Shown: one piece after another, positions 9,139-17,774 of the stretch
Position numbering within the stretch: the first letter of the stretch is position 1
Layout: each line of letters begins with the position of its first letter
Origin: Negadavirga shengliensis
Lineage (GTDB): Bacteria; Bacteroidota; Bacteroidia; Cytophagales; Cyclobacteriaceae
Direction of reading: 5' to 3'
NCBI RefSeq assembly: GCF_042652345.1
Contig: NZ_JBHSJJ010000004.1
Coordinates: forward strand, 434,001 to 498,000
DNA length: 64,000 nt
Notes under the pieces: model-generated
Seen by the model: the letters and a program-made list of their open reading frames with translations, nothing else
What the model was told of the DNA's origin: nothing
Databases searched by the model: none
Program-made: the position numbers and the translations under genes

Positions 9139-9550
9139 ATGTTGCTTGAAGGTAATTGATGGTTGCTTTCACTAAGATGGCCAATTGCCGGAGGTCCACA
9201 TCCTCCAGTTTTTTCACATAGATGCAGGCTTTTCCCATTTTAAACTTCCCCAAATCCCTAAGCAGGTGTGCATGCTCCTCCAAGCCGGTAAAGACATAAA
9301 GGGAAAGCGCCGATTTACGTGGGGAGAATCCCACCAACGGTGCATCGCCCTCATGACCGCTGGCATATCGGTAATGGTACGTCCCAAAACCGATGATGCT
9401 CGGTCCCCAAATTTTGGCCTCAAAACCTGTAAGTTCATTGAAAAATGCAAGCAGCTCAAGACTGTCCTTTCTCTTTTTCTCTGTATCTGCAAATTCGTTG
9501 ATAAATTCCAGGACGTCTTTATCGGTTGCGGTGGTTTTGTTTTTCGCCAT
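9119..9550 (-). CDS. DUF1801 (YdhG-like) protein
   Basis: A cytoplasmic protein of about 143 residues. The frame extends upstream to 9613, but that stretch reads like untranslated leader and the ATG at 9550 (MAKNKTTATDKDVLEF) matches family starts. The signature GFEAKIWGPSIIGFG with GHEGDAPLVGFSPRK and a closing YLKLEDVD-like segment (VKKLEDVDLRQL) is typical of DUF1801, a small alpha/beta fold related to frataxin-like or YdhG proteins with no established reaction. It is first in a two-gene unit with the DUF4199 gene. Confidence 0.82.
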   Translation of the reverse strand: MAKNKTTATDKDVLEFINEFADTEKKRKDSLELLAFFNELTGFEAKIWGPSIIGFGTYHYRYASGHEGDAPLVGFSPRKSALSLYVFTGLEEHAHLLRDLGKFKMGKACIYVKKLEDVDLRQLAILVKATINYLQATYGKNQH

Positions 9551-9674
9551 ATAATTGGATTTACCATTTGCTGTTATAGTAAATGTACAAATAAATCGAC
9601 AACTAAGCAGCACAGATAAGCAGCTTATATTTAGGTTGGGAAGATAATCTGGTTAAGTTTTCCAATATATCCAC

Positions 9675-10487
9675 CTAGATTCTCCGGCCGGGATGGTATT
9701 TTTTCGGGACGATTTGGTCCATTTCTCTGAAGCACGCCGAAAATTCCTTCGGATGCATCAGATGGGTTGGCTTGGTAAGGTCAATGAGGTGTTTTCGGGC
9801 GAGTTGCCGAACCTGCGTTTTTCTGAAAAGCTGTTTCAATACCATTTTGACTGGCAATTCCGGTTTTTGGAGCATGAAGGTCAGAAAGTTCAGATAGGCT
9901 TTTTTCCTGTACACGGGAATTCCCGATTCCGGACTGCTTTTCAGGTGGACCAGTGCGGATTTTACCCTGGGAGGCGGAACGAAGCTTTCAGGGCTTACTT
10001 CACCTATTATATTGATCTTATAAAAGGAGCGGTAAAGGGCCACCAGGGGGTTGTGCATCGTCTTGTTGCAAAGTTTCAGTGCCGCCTCATGCTGCATCAC
10101 GATTGTCCCTTCGATAAATTTGCCTGCCTGTTCATACATAAGGGATCTTAGAACCTCAGCACTGATTCCATAGGGGATATTGGCCACAACTTTAAACTTG
10201 CCCGCGGGAAACATAAAATCCCGGAAATCACATCCAACAACAGAGACCTTTGGGGTTTTGAGAAAGCGCTGTCTCAGGAACTTCACCAGAGAGAGGTCGT
10301 TTTCAATGGCCAGTGTTTTATGGCATAGTCCTGCCAGATGAACCGTCAAAAAACCTTTTCCCGCACCAATATCAAGCACGGTATCGTTTGGGCTGATGTT
10401 TGCCAGTCTTATGGCTTTAAGGATCAATTTTCTGTCTACAGTAAAATGCTGCCCCGTAAATCTTACAGGGATTCTTCTTTTACTCAT
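9675..10487 (-). CDS. Erm-type 23S rRNA (adenine-N6)-dimethyltransferase
   Basis: SAM-dependent rRNA adenine dimethylase of the Erm/KsgA fold. Visible motifs are motif I LDIGAGKGFLT, the acidic residue after strand 2 (AIENDLSL), motif II GCDFRDF, the catalytic NIPYG (N-[IL]-P-[YF]), and SPESFVPPPRVKSALV in the C-terminal domain. The start RIPVRFTGQHFTVDRKLI closely resembles Erm(F) as I remember it (KLPVRFTGQHFTIDKVLI), so I place the start at ATG 10487, giving 270 aa, close to the 266 aa of Erm(F). The frame continues upstream to an ATG at 10556, adding 23 residues that the family lacks. Known Erm proteins methylate A2058 and give macrolide-lincosamide-streptogramin B resistance; that activity is inferred here. 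Neighbours show no mobile element. Confidence 0.88.
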   Translation of the reverse strand: MSKRRIPVRFTGQHFTVDRKLILKAIRLANISPNDTVLDIGAGKGFLTVHLAGLCHKTLAIENDLSLVKFLRQRFLKTPKVSVVGCDFRDFMFPAGKFKVVANIPYGISAEVLRSLMYEQAGKFIEGTIVMQHEAALKLCNKTMHNPLVALYRSFYKINIIGEVSPESFVPPPRVKSALVHLKSSPESGIPVYRKKAYLNFLTFMLQKPELPVKMVLKQLFRKTQVRQLARKHLIDLTKPTHLMHPKEFSACFREMDQIVPKKYHPGRRI

Positions 10488-11296
10488 GTGCCTTTTTTGT
10501 AAGAAGTGAATGCTTGTTTTCAATCGTGGAAAATTGAATAGACAGCATTTATCCATCCTTACAAATGGACATGGATATTCCTAAAAGATAATGCAGGACA
10601 GAGTGCCGCTATCCCAAAGGAAAGACCGGAAAATATTGGGTAATCAATAAAGTAAAACCAGCTGTCTATCCGTTAGACAGTCATCCAAGGTTTCATGCAG
10701 AAGGCAAAATTTGAGCAACGCATTGGGATTTTTGTTTTTGAAGTAATAACGACAAAGATACAAAAGCATAGGTTCACTATGCCTATCTACCGGCATTTTT
10801 TGCGTACCTTTTGACGAAACCGGAGCAAGATGCAAGCGACCCAGAAAGGGATGATTATTAGCAAGCTACCCCTACCTGAGGTGCGGGACAAGTGATGACC
10901 GTTGAAAACACAGATTATAAACAGATGATGCTTTAGAAAACCAACTGATTTCAGAATGAAGAAGATGGGCATTTAAGCGATGAAGACAATCCTATTCTTG
11001 TCCATAAGCTCAAAACCGGAATTCAAACCGTTAGGGAAATTAATCGGGCGTTGGATTAAGGTTCTGGGTTGTTTTGGTGTAAAATTGGAATTTGAAAATT
11101 CTTTATATAAATTTATAGGCACATATAGACAGTAATAGTCTTTTTGACATTGTAAATATTTTTTCTGACTTCTCCTTTTAAGATGAATGTAATGAGAAGT
11201 GAGAGAATGTGGGAATATTCTTTCCGGGGGAAATCCCGGTAATGCGGTTACTAAAAACTACAAATTTTAATCTTTTAATCTTTTAAACTTAACACT
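10488..11296. other. 809-bp divergent intergenic region with an inverted repeat
   Basis: Long gap between the erm-like gene and the VioB-like pair. It holds a perfect 7-bp inverted repeat CTGTCTA-TCCGT-TAGACAG at 10662-10680, of unknown role. Short frames on the minus strand (10644-10835 and 10787-10972) have no recognisable product and may be decayed sequence. The last 200 bases before 11297 are very AT-rich and should hold the promoter of the next operon, but no clean TAnnTTTG element was found. Confidence 0.5.
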
Positions 11297-13207
11297 ATGT
11301 CTTATTTACATTTACCCAGACTGGTATTTTCAGGGGATTTTATTTCTGATGTTTCTACTGTAAATAATGACCCGGCACATTACAACAACGCGACTTTTCA
11401 GCCTTCTTTCCAGGAATATGGACAGGGAAGTAAAAACGGATGGTGGAATCCGGAAGGAGGGGCAACTTTTAATTTCCAGAACTGTAAAGTTTGTAAGGTG
11501 AGGTATGCCGATGGTTCATCATCAGATAGGGATGAATTGATAGGGGTTTTCGTCGAAGGTCCGGAAGGCAGGTCGGCGGGCAAAATGGTTGATCTCGATC
11601 CCCAGCAGCAGGGTGTGTCGGAGTTATGGGCAGTAAAGCTTAGAATTTTAACCAGGGACAATGCGCTTCTGTTAGAAGGTGACATTGGGGTGACGCCTTT
11701 TCGGGACCTTCAATTGAGACAACATGGTGGAGCAGACATAAATGGACAACCCCTTGGTGCATCTTGGACATCGGTTATCCGGAACATTACCTGGGGTGAG
11801 AAAGCCGATGATCACCGGTTTTTCAGCGAACTAAAGAATGAAACGCAGGATAATAAATTGGCAGTTAATTTAAATGGATTTGGTTACTACTACAGTCATG
11901 CGGCAGATGGCCGGTTTTCCCTCGGCCGGATTCTCGGAGCAATAGGCCCGTGGTACAGGGATGAGCCTAATACCTTCACCGCGGAACGCAGGCTTTTTGC
12001 CACGAAACAATATGGATCATCGAACAACCCTTCGACCTTTTTCAATATCTCGAATTTTAGATTTGACGCAGATAGATCACGTTTGTCGCTGGATTTAGGA
12101 AACTCTTTTCCGGTGGTCAATTCATTGGGGGATATAGCCATTCAACTGTCGCTTGTTTTAGGAATTGCAAAAAAACCATTCACCAATGTCCCAAGTATAA
12201 TGGATGTCACTTTAACACCGGATCAAATCATAGAAACCGGAACAATATCTTATACCCAAGGGGATTGGTTGATGAAGACCGGCGGAATCATCGATTTGGA
12301 AGATGTTTCCAATGAGCTTCAGCATAAGCAGTTACTTTTATTGAGCAAAATGAGCGACGGAAACTATACATTGATAGCCAGAGAATCGATGAATGGGTTA
12401 AATGTGCGGGCCGACGAAATGGTTTTACGTCTCGATACCCATTATCAATCCGAAGTGCGCTTCTTCGCCCGTCAATGGGGAAAACCCTTAGCAACAGGAC
12501 AAGTCGGCGTCCAAATGGCAAACCCAACCAAGACCACACCAAGTCCGATTTGCCCAATTCCCGGAAATAATTTTCCACAAGATGGGTTGACTTTAAGCAA
12601 TTCAACGATTCAAATAAAGGACGGGATCGGCCGCTTTACGATAACCGGAAATAAGATCAACAATCCAAGAGGTTATATTGAAGGTCAAATGTATTTTATA
12701 GGTTATGGCCTTCTTCAAGAACCCGCGGACCCGGCGGATTCTGCCGGAGACGCAATATCGGTGCACTTAAGAGACTACTTCCCGGTACCGGATTACCCAA
12801 AGTGGTCTGATATCCGGGAAACGATGCAGCAATTCAGCAATTTGTACCCGATCATGAGTAAGTATATTGTTGATCTTGGTAATCGGGAGGCTGTTCTCGC
12901 AAAAAGAGACATCGTCCACTTCGCTTTCGACCAGGACATCAACAGCCCCATCTACATGCCGGTCACAAGGGACCTTTCAGAAGGAAAACGTCAGACAATT
13001 TTAAGATGGCTGGAAAGTAACGGAGAATATGATACCGATGAAATGGAGATCACCTCATTGAGAACACCCGTTTCGGAATCTCTTGAGCGTGCGGAACCGG
13101 CGAATACCGATGGAGTTTCGGACTTTCATCAGAAATTGATTCAGGCCATGCGCTTGAAAATGGGAAAAGACATCAGATATTCACCAATTGACTATACTAA
13201 TTTTTAA
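11297..13207 (+). CDS. VioB/RebD N-terminal-region-like protein (split form)
   Basis: A 636-aa protein. Its first residues, LHLPRLVFSGDFISDVSTVNNDPAHY, are laid out like the N-terminus of violacein protein VioB (a LxFPRIxFxG start followed by ..NRDPH). Near the end, YMPVTRDLSEGKRQTIL matches the VioB segment YYMPSTRELSAPKARLF, which in VioB lies just before the ferritin-like catalytic domain. Here the protein stops after that point and the next gene, 3 bases on, supplies the ferritin-like domain. Together they total 984 residues, close to intact VioB (about 1,000). In VioB and RebD this N-terminal region is needed for coupling oxidised tryptophan units. No signal peptide is seen. The comparison is from memory, not from a search. 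Confidence 0.75.
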   Translation: MSYLHLPRLVFSGDFISDVSTVNNDPAHYNNATFQPSFQEYGQGSKNGWWNPEGGATFNFQNCKVCKVRYADGSSSDRDELIGVFVEGPEGRSAGKMVDLDPQQQGVSELWAVKLRILTRDNALLLEGDIGVTPFRDLQLRQHGGADINGQPLGASWTSVIRNITWGEKADDHRFFSELKNETQDNKLAVNLNGFGYYYSHAADGRFSLGRILGAIGPWYRDEPNTFTAERRLFATKQYGSSNNPSTFFNISNFRFDADRSRLSLDLGNSFPVVNSLGDIAIQLSLVLGIAKKPFTNVPSIMDVTLTPDQIIETGTISYTQGDWLMKTGGIIDLEDVSNELQHKQLLLLSKMSDGNYTLIARESMNGLNVRADEMVLRLDTHYQSEVRFFARQWGKPLATGQVGVQMANPTKTTPSPICPIPGNNFPQDGLTLSNSTIQIKDGIGRFTITGNKINNPRGYIEGQMYFIGYGLLQEPADPADSAGDAISVHLRDYFPVPDYPKWSDIRETMQQFSNLYPIMSKYIVDLGNREAVLAKRDIVHFAFDQDINSPIYMPVTRDLSEGKRQTILRWLESNGEYDTDEMEITSLRTPVSESLERAEPANTDGVSDFHQKLIQAMRLKMGKDIRYSPIDYTNF

Positions 13208-13210
13208 GCC

Positions 13211-14257
13211 ATGTTAAAGTTACATCCGCAATATATTGCATCACTACAAACAGCTGAAAGGTTGCCGGAGTTATTTCCACTGGTTCAAAATGCCATAGAA
13301 TTAGAACACTCCACGATTCCTCCGTATTTGACAGCCATGTTTTCTATTAAACCAAACACGGAAGGGAGCATATGGAACATACTACATTCCATTGTAATCG
13401 AGGAAATGCTGCACATGACAATTGCTTCAAATATTTTAAATGCGTTGGGAGGACAGCCAAAGATCGATTTGCCGAATTTTGTTCCTGAATATCCATCTCC
13501 ACTTCCAATGGGCATTGGAGACGGATTGAGGGTCAACCTGGAAAAGCTTACTAAAGATGTGGTGAAAAACACATTCATGGTTATCGAAGAACCAGAAGAT
13601 CCTTTGGAATTTCCCATAAAAAAAATGGACCTGTTTGCCGCTGGAGTACCGGTTGAGTACAGCACAATTGGGGAATTTTACGAAGCCCTCAAGCAAAAAA
13701 TTGATGAGATCGCGCCGGATGAACTTCCAGGAGACCCAGAAAAACAAGTGACTTCAGGATTTTTCGATAAAAGCGTATTGTTTCCAATTCTAACAAAACA
13801 GGATGCTATTAATGCAATAGACATTATTGTTGAACAAGGGGAGGGGACATCCACGTCTCCAATCGATTTTGAGGGGGAAATTGCACACTATTATCGCTTT
13901 GAAGAAATCTATGTAGGTCGTGCACTTGTAAAAGACGATTCAGTTGAAACCGGATATTCCTTTTCAGGAGAAGAAATTACATTTGATCCGGCAAATATTC
14001 AACCCCTGTTCCCGAATACTAAAGCAAGTATGCTGGCACCAGGCTCAGAAGAAAGACGGAGAATCGATGAGTTTAATGCTGCCTACGCCTCTTTGCTTAA
14101 GGGATTGCATGATACGTTCAACGGTCATCCTGAGAAGTTGAATAATACCATTGGAATTATGTTTGATATAAAACTGTTGGGAGAGAAGCTCTGCGCAACG
14201 GTGTTTCCGGGAAAGCCAGGTTATACGATTGGACCTTCATTTGATTACCAAAAGTAG
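13211..14257 (+). CDS. Ferritin-like iminophenylpyruvate dimer synthase-type protein (VioB/RebD C-terminal-like)
   Basis: A 348-aa protein of the ferritin-like family that forms the C-terminal half of VioB, RebD and StaD. The first helices carry VQNAIELEHSTIPPYLTAMFSI and IVIEEMLHMTIASNILNALGG, which match VioB in the pattern ExE...YLYAAYSI and EIAHEEMIHYLVVNNLLMALG. The acidic and His residues of these helices are the expected ligand positions. Further on, VEQGEG and AHYYRFEEI parallel the VioB motifs DQGEG and HYEHSHFQRL. Known members dimerise imines of indolepyruvate. No amino acid oxidase (VioA/RebO) or later tailoring gene is present here, so the substrate is open. It is coupled to the VioB-N-like gene. 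Confidence 0.82.
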   Translation: MLKLHPQYIASLQTAERLPELFPLVQNAIELEHSTIPPYLTAMFSIKPNTEGSIWNILHSIVIEEMLHMTIASNILNALGGQPKIDLPNFVPEYPSPLPMGIGDGLRVNLEKLTKDVVKNTFMVIEEPEDPLEFPIKKMDLFAAGVPVEYSTIGEFYEALKQKIDEIAPDELPGDPEKQVTSGFFDKSVLFPILTKQDAINAIDIIVEQGEGTSTSPIDFEGEIAHYYRFEEIYVGRALVKDDSVETGYSFSGEEITFDPANIQPLFPNTKASMLAPGSEERRRIDEFNAAYASLLKGLHDTFNGHPEKLNNTIGIMFDIKLLGEKLCATVFPGKPGYTIGPSFDYQK

Positions 14258-14284
14258 TGGGTTGGAAAAGAATCTTTCCACACT
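14257..14284 (+). terminator. Weak stem-loop after the ferritin-like gene
   Basis: GTG-(GGT)-TGGAAA, loop AGAATC, TTTCCA-CAC, followed by a short T run. The stem is interrupted by a 3-base bulge, so this is only a possible intrinsic terminator. Confidence 0.35.
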
Positions 14285-14789
14285 TTTAGTCAATTGTTAG
14301 GCCAGTTTTTTGGCTTTGGATAAATTGACAAAAGAGTAACGGATACATTGAATGTACAACGGGTCAGGTGTTGTTTAACCTGATTCTATTGCAGCCTAAA
14401 AATCCCATATTTTGGGAAACAGTATCCTGCCCGTGGATAAACTTTCATTTATAAGCATGGCAGTATTATTTAATTTATTTGCGAATTCTAAATTGTGTTT
14501 AACTTAGCTTCCTGTTTGTTTCCGCCCTGACCATTTATATAAGCCGTGCCTTGCCATTCACCGGCTAACCATTTTAGAGTCTGCATTTTTGTTGTACAGT
14601 TGATAGCTGGTCAGCTTGTTGGATTGGGTACAGTTATATCTCTTTATCCAACGTTAGAGACTACCGTTCCTGCGATGCGCAGGACAACCAACCTGTTTAA
14701 TCTGTAATAAATTTGGGAAAAAAAAGAAATATAAACAGTTTTGTAAGCACGATTTTTTTTGTAGGAGTAAGGCATTTTACTTTGACAAA
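14258..14789. other. 532-bp intergenic region, no gene seen
   Basis: Gap between the VioB-like pair and the histidine kinase. A possible terminator sits at its left end (14257-14284). The remainder has many stops in all frames and no recognisable element. Confidence 0.5.
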
Positions 14790-16658
14790 ATGGACGATCC
14801 AGGAATTATAGAAGAGCTTAAACGCGCAGAATATCGTTTTCGGACAATTGTAGAGCACTGTTCGGAAGCTATAGCGGTGTTATCTCCCGAGGGAGAAGTA
14901 TTGTACATCACACCTTCCATTAGAAATGTTTTGGGATATGCCGAAGAAGAGGCCATGAAACTCAACGTTTTTTCGCTTGTACATCCTGACGAGTTGGAAG
15001 AGGCGTCTAAAGTTTGGGAAGATGTATTGGCAACTTCCGGTGTCCTGATGTCCGGCCATACCGCCCGGATGAAACACAAAGACGGTACTTGGCGATGGGT
15101 AGAAGCTTCTGTAAAGAACATGATACACGACCCGGCAATTAACGGTATCATCAATAACTTTAAAGATGTGACTGAAAAGGTCCATGCAAGGAAACAGAAA
15201 GCGTTTGACCAAAATAACCTGGAGGCTTTGATCAACAGCACCACGGATATGATGTGGAGCGTAGATAGGGATTTTAATTTAATCACGGCCAATAAGCCCT
15301 TTTTGGATATGTTGCGGAATTTTAGCGGAAAGGAAGTTGATAGCGGTGCTAATATTTTTAGTTCAGGAATACCACAGGAACTGGTAAACCATTATAAAAA
15401 ATATTATGAACGGACAATGTCGGGTGAAATATTTACTGTCATTGAACATTTAGACTATCCTTCACCCATGTGGCTTCAGATTTCTTATCATCCCATTTGG
15501 GTGGGAAACGACATTATCGGAACAGCCTGTCATTCGCGCATCATAACTGAACTGAAAGAAGCTGAGCAAATTCGTATCAGAAATGAAGAACGGTTGAAAG
15601 AATCACAGGCAATTGCGAAACTCGGCCATTGGGAATTGAATTTTGAAACCGGGATTTCAATATGGTCTGATGAAACATGCCGGATATATGGGCTTCCCGT
15701 TGAGGATAACCGTCAATCATTTGAAGTGTGGGTAACTTTTATTCATCCGGACGATTTGGAGTATGTCATGTCAGAAATTGAAAAGTCTCAAAAGACCCTG
15801 AGTGACGTGGAATTGGACCATCGGATCCTTTTGAGAGACGGTACGGTTAAACACATATCATCAAAGAGCAAGTATGAATTTGATGAAAAGGGTAATCCAA
15901 TTGGAATTTATGGCGTGGCCTACGACGTAACTGTCCGGAAACAAGCAGAAGAACAATTGAAGCAAAAAGCAAAAGAACTTGAACTGTCCAATGCGGAATT
16001 GGAACAATTTGCCTATGCGGCTTCCCATGATCTCCAAGAACCCTTGCGTATGGTAACCAGTTTTCTAACCCAACTGGAAAATAAGTATGGGGATGGTTTA
16101 GATGACAGGGGAAAAAGGTACATACATTTTGCCGTGGACGGAGCCAAACGGATGCGGCAAATTATTTTAGATATACTTGAATATTCCAGGGTAGGTAAAA
16201 CGGTGGGTGAACCCGTCGCTCTCGATATAAACGAACTTGTAGAAGAAGTTAAAATGCTGTTAACCACCCAAATAAGTGGGAAAAAAGCACATATTCAATA
16301 TCCCAAACTTCCCATCATTAACTCTTATAAAACACCCCTTTTCCAGGTTTTTCAAAACCTGATCGGAAATGCCTTGAAGTATTCTGCAGAGGGGATTGAA
16401 CCTCAAATTAAAATTGATTTTAAAGAACTGAAAAACCATTGGCAATTTTCGGTCACCGATAATGGCATAGGCATCCACGAAGAGTATTTCGACAAAATTT
16501 TTAATATTTTCCAGCGGCTTCATACACAGGAGGTATATTCCGGTACCGGCATAGGATTGGCTACAACAAAAAAAATCATAGAACGATTGAAGGGGCAAAT
16601 ATGGGTAGAGTCAATTGAAGGGGAGGGGAGTACTTTTTATTTCACCGTCGGGAAATAG
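14790..16658 (+). CDS. Cytoplasmic multi-PAS sensor histidine kinase
   Basis: A 622-aa kinase with no membrane segment. It has three PAS modules: PAS1 at about residues 8-130 (RTIVEHCSEAIAVLSPEGEV) with a PAC-like ending IINNFKDVTEKVHA, PAS2 at about 145-265, and PAS3 at about 275-395 (LGHWELNFETGISIWSDE, ending GVAYDVTVRKQAEEQL). A short coiled coil leads to the HisKA dimerisation box SHDLQEPLRM with the phospho-acceptor His413. The HATPase domain has the N box LIGNALKYS, G1 DNGIGI, the F-rich segment FNIFQRLH and G2 GTGIGLAT. This is the phytochrome/bacteriophytochrome-like HK class common in Bacteroidota. No response regulator gene is adjacent, so it is an orphan kinase and the signal is unknown. 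Confidence 0.92.
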   Translation: MDDPGIIEELKRAEYRFRTIVEHCSEAIAVLSPEGEVLYITPSIRNVLGYAEEEAMKLNVFSLVHPDELEEASKVWEDVLATSGVLMSGHTARMKHKDGTWRWVEASVKNMIHDPAINGIINNFKDVTEKVHARKQKAFDQNNLEALINSTTDMMWSVDRDFNLITANKPFLDMLRNFSGKEVDSGANIFSSGIPQELVNHYKKYYERTMSGEIFTVIEHLDYPSPMWLQISYHPIWVGNDIIGTACHSRIITELKEAEQIRIRNEERLKESQAIAKLGHWELNFETGISIWSDETCRIYGLPVEDNRQSFEVWVTFIHPDDLEYVMSEIEKSQKTLSDVELDHRILLRDGTVKHISSKSKYEFDEKGNPIGIYGVAYDVTVRKQAEEQLKQKAKELELSNAELEQFAYAASHDLQEPLRMVTSFLTQLENKYGDGLDDRGKRYIHFAVDGAKRMRQIILDILEYSRVGKTVGEPVALDINELVEEVKMLLTTQISGKKAHIQYPKLPIINSYKTPLFQVFQNLIGNALKYSAEGIEPQIKIDFKELKNHWQFSVTDNGIGIHEEYFDKIFNIFQRLHTQEVYSGTGIGLATTKKIIERLKGQIWVESIEGEGSTFYFTVGK

Positions 16659-16732
16659 TGGGTAGAATACGGGGGAAGCGTGAGAACAAAATAACTATCC
16701 TGCGCTGTCCGATGTAAATGACTTCCCGTGTT

Positions 16733-17098
16733 TTATTGGGCTTCGCTGAAAAGCAGTTTATTGCCGAATGGATCAATTACTTCCATACACAATGCTTTCC
16801 AGGGAGCCACTTCCAATCCAGGGCTATTGTACTTGTATTTTTTTGCCAAGAGCTGTTTGTGGTATTCCCTTATACCCGTGCATTCGATAAACGCTTTGCT
16901 CCCCGGACAGCAATCCCCATGATGTTCACTTAAATGAAGCACAATAGTATCCATGGATACCTGCATGTAAATGGGGGAATTATCATCAAAACGATGTTCC
17001 CAATCAACTTTAAATCCAAGCCAGTCAACATAATATTCAATGGTTTTCCGGTAGTCAAAAACCCTGAAGATTGGAATTACTTTGTTGCTTTTTAGCAT
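16733..17098 (-). CDS. Glyoxalase/bleomycin-resistance-fold protein
   Basis: A 121-aa single-domain protein of the vicinal oxygen chelate superfamily. It has the two beta-alpha-beta-beta-beta units: KVIPIFRVFDYRKTIEYYVDWLGF in the first, and a C-terminal strand set ending CMEVIDPFGNKLLFSE, the normal E..DP.GN signature. The length equals that of bleomycin-binding proteins (about 120 aa), and the sequence resembles the family annotated as bleomycin resistance or glyoxalase superfamily protein. Without a neighbour of known function, drug binding versus enzyme activity cannot be decided. It is monocistronic and lies convergent to the histidine kinase. Confidence 0.85.
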   Translation of the reverse strand: MLKSNKVIPIFRVFDYRKTIEYYVDWLGFKVDWEHRFDDNSPIYMQVSMDTIVLHLSEHHGDCCPGSKAFIECTGIREYHKQLLAKKYKYNSPGLEVAPWKALCMEVIDPFGNKLLFSEAQ

Positions 17099-17280
17099 AT
17101 TGTTTGTCTTTTAATCAATGTATCCGAAAATGTTTTGTTCCGACTTTTTAATATCTAAAAATTCGCCGGTAGTATCCTTAGGTATTATCTGCTCAATATT
17201 TATAAAAAATACTGAACCATTGAATTTTCTATAGAGGTTTGGATAAAGCTGAGTTTTATAAACTATATGATATATATTTC

Positions 17281-17327
17281 AAAAAAAAACCTTCTTAATA
17301 TCCTTTTTAAGAAGGTATTAAGAAGGT
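17281..17327 (-). terminator. Intrinsic terminator of the HTH protein gene
   Basis: Perfect 12-bp inverted repeat ACCTTCTTAATA (17289-17300) and TATTAAGAAGGT (17316-17327). On the minus strand it is followed by a run of nine T (A run at 17281-17289). The loop contains another TTAAGAAGG copy, so a competing shorter hairpin can form. It lies 31 bases beyond the stop of the gene at 17358. Confidence 0.75.
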
Positions 17328-17357
17328 CCATTTTACCGAAACAGACGTCTATTGTTT

Positions 17358-17774
17358 TTATTTCACCTCTTTTATCCACTTCATAAGTGTTTGATAGGTG
17401 ATGTTATTTTCTTTGCAAAAATCCACTTTACTGGTGCCGGCTTTATCTGCTGCTGCCCATGCTTTTACCACCTTCGCCTTTTCAGCATCTGAATAGTTCC
17501 TTCTGGATTTGGTTTTTTTAGGACCTCCATGTAAATAGTTCAACAGTTCAATAAATTTGGTAGCGTCTGATTTGGACTCTATGCCCATGTTGCGTAAATC
17601 ATCCAAAGCAGATTCATTAATATTGATCAATTTTACATCTTTACCGGCTTTGATGGCTTTATAAGCCTCTTCGTTTGAAGAATATATTTTCCCTTCTGAA
17701 TCCTTGTGTACTATGGAAGTTTCAACTGATGTTAAATGGTAGTAAGTTTTAACAAATTCTTTAATGCTTTGCAT
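17358..17774 (-). CDS. HTH protein with transposase-OrfA-like C-terminus
   Basis: A 138-aa protein. The N-terminal 85 residues have no family that I recognise (MQSIKEFVKTYYHLTSVETSI and a KAIKAGKDVKLININ segment). The C-terminal 50 residues are a basic linker (KKTKSRRNYSDAEKAKVVKA) and a helix-turn-helix ending FCKENNITYQTLMKWIKEV. This is the arrangement of transposase OrfA or IS66 TnpA DNA-binding domains. No transposase catalytic gene or terminal repeat is adjacent. It may be a domesticated regulator. It has its own strong terminator and appears monocistronic. Confidence 0.7.
   Translation of the reverse strand: MQSIKEFVKTYYHLTSVETSIVHKDSEGKIYSSNEEAYKAIKAGKDVKLININESALDDLRNMGIESKSDATKFIELLNYLHGGPKKTKSRRNYSDAEKAKVVKAWAAADKAGTSKVDFCKENNITYQTLMKWIKEVK

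Noticed and set aside
10644..10972. Two short minus-strand frames upstream of the erm-like gene
   Set aside because: They overlap each other, have no family resemblance and no promoter or start context.
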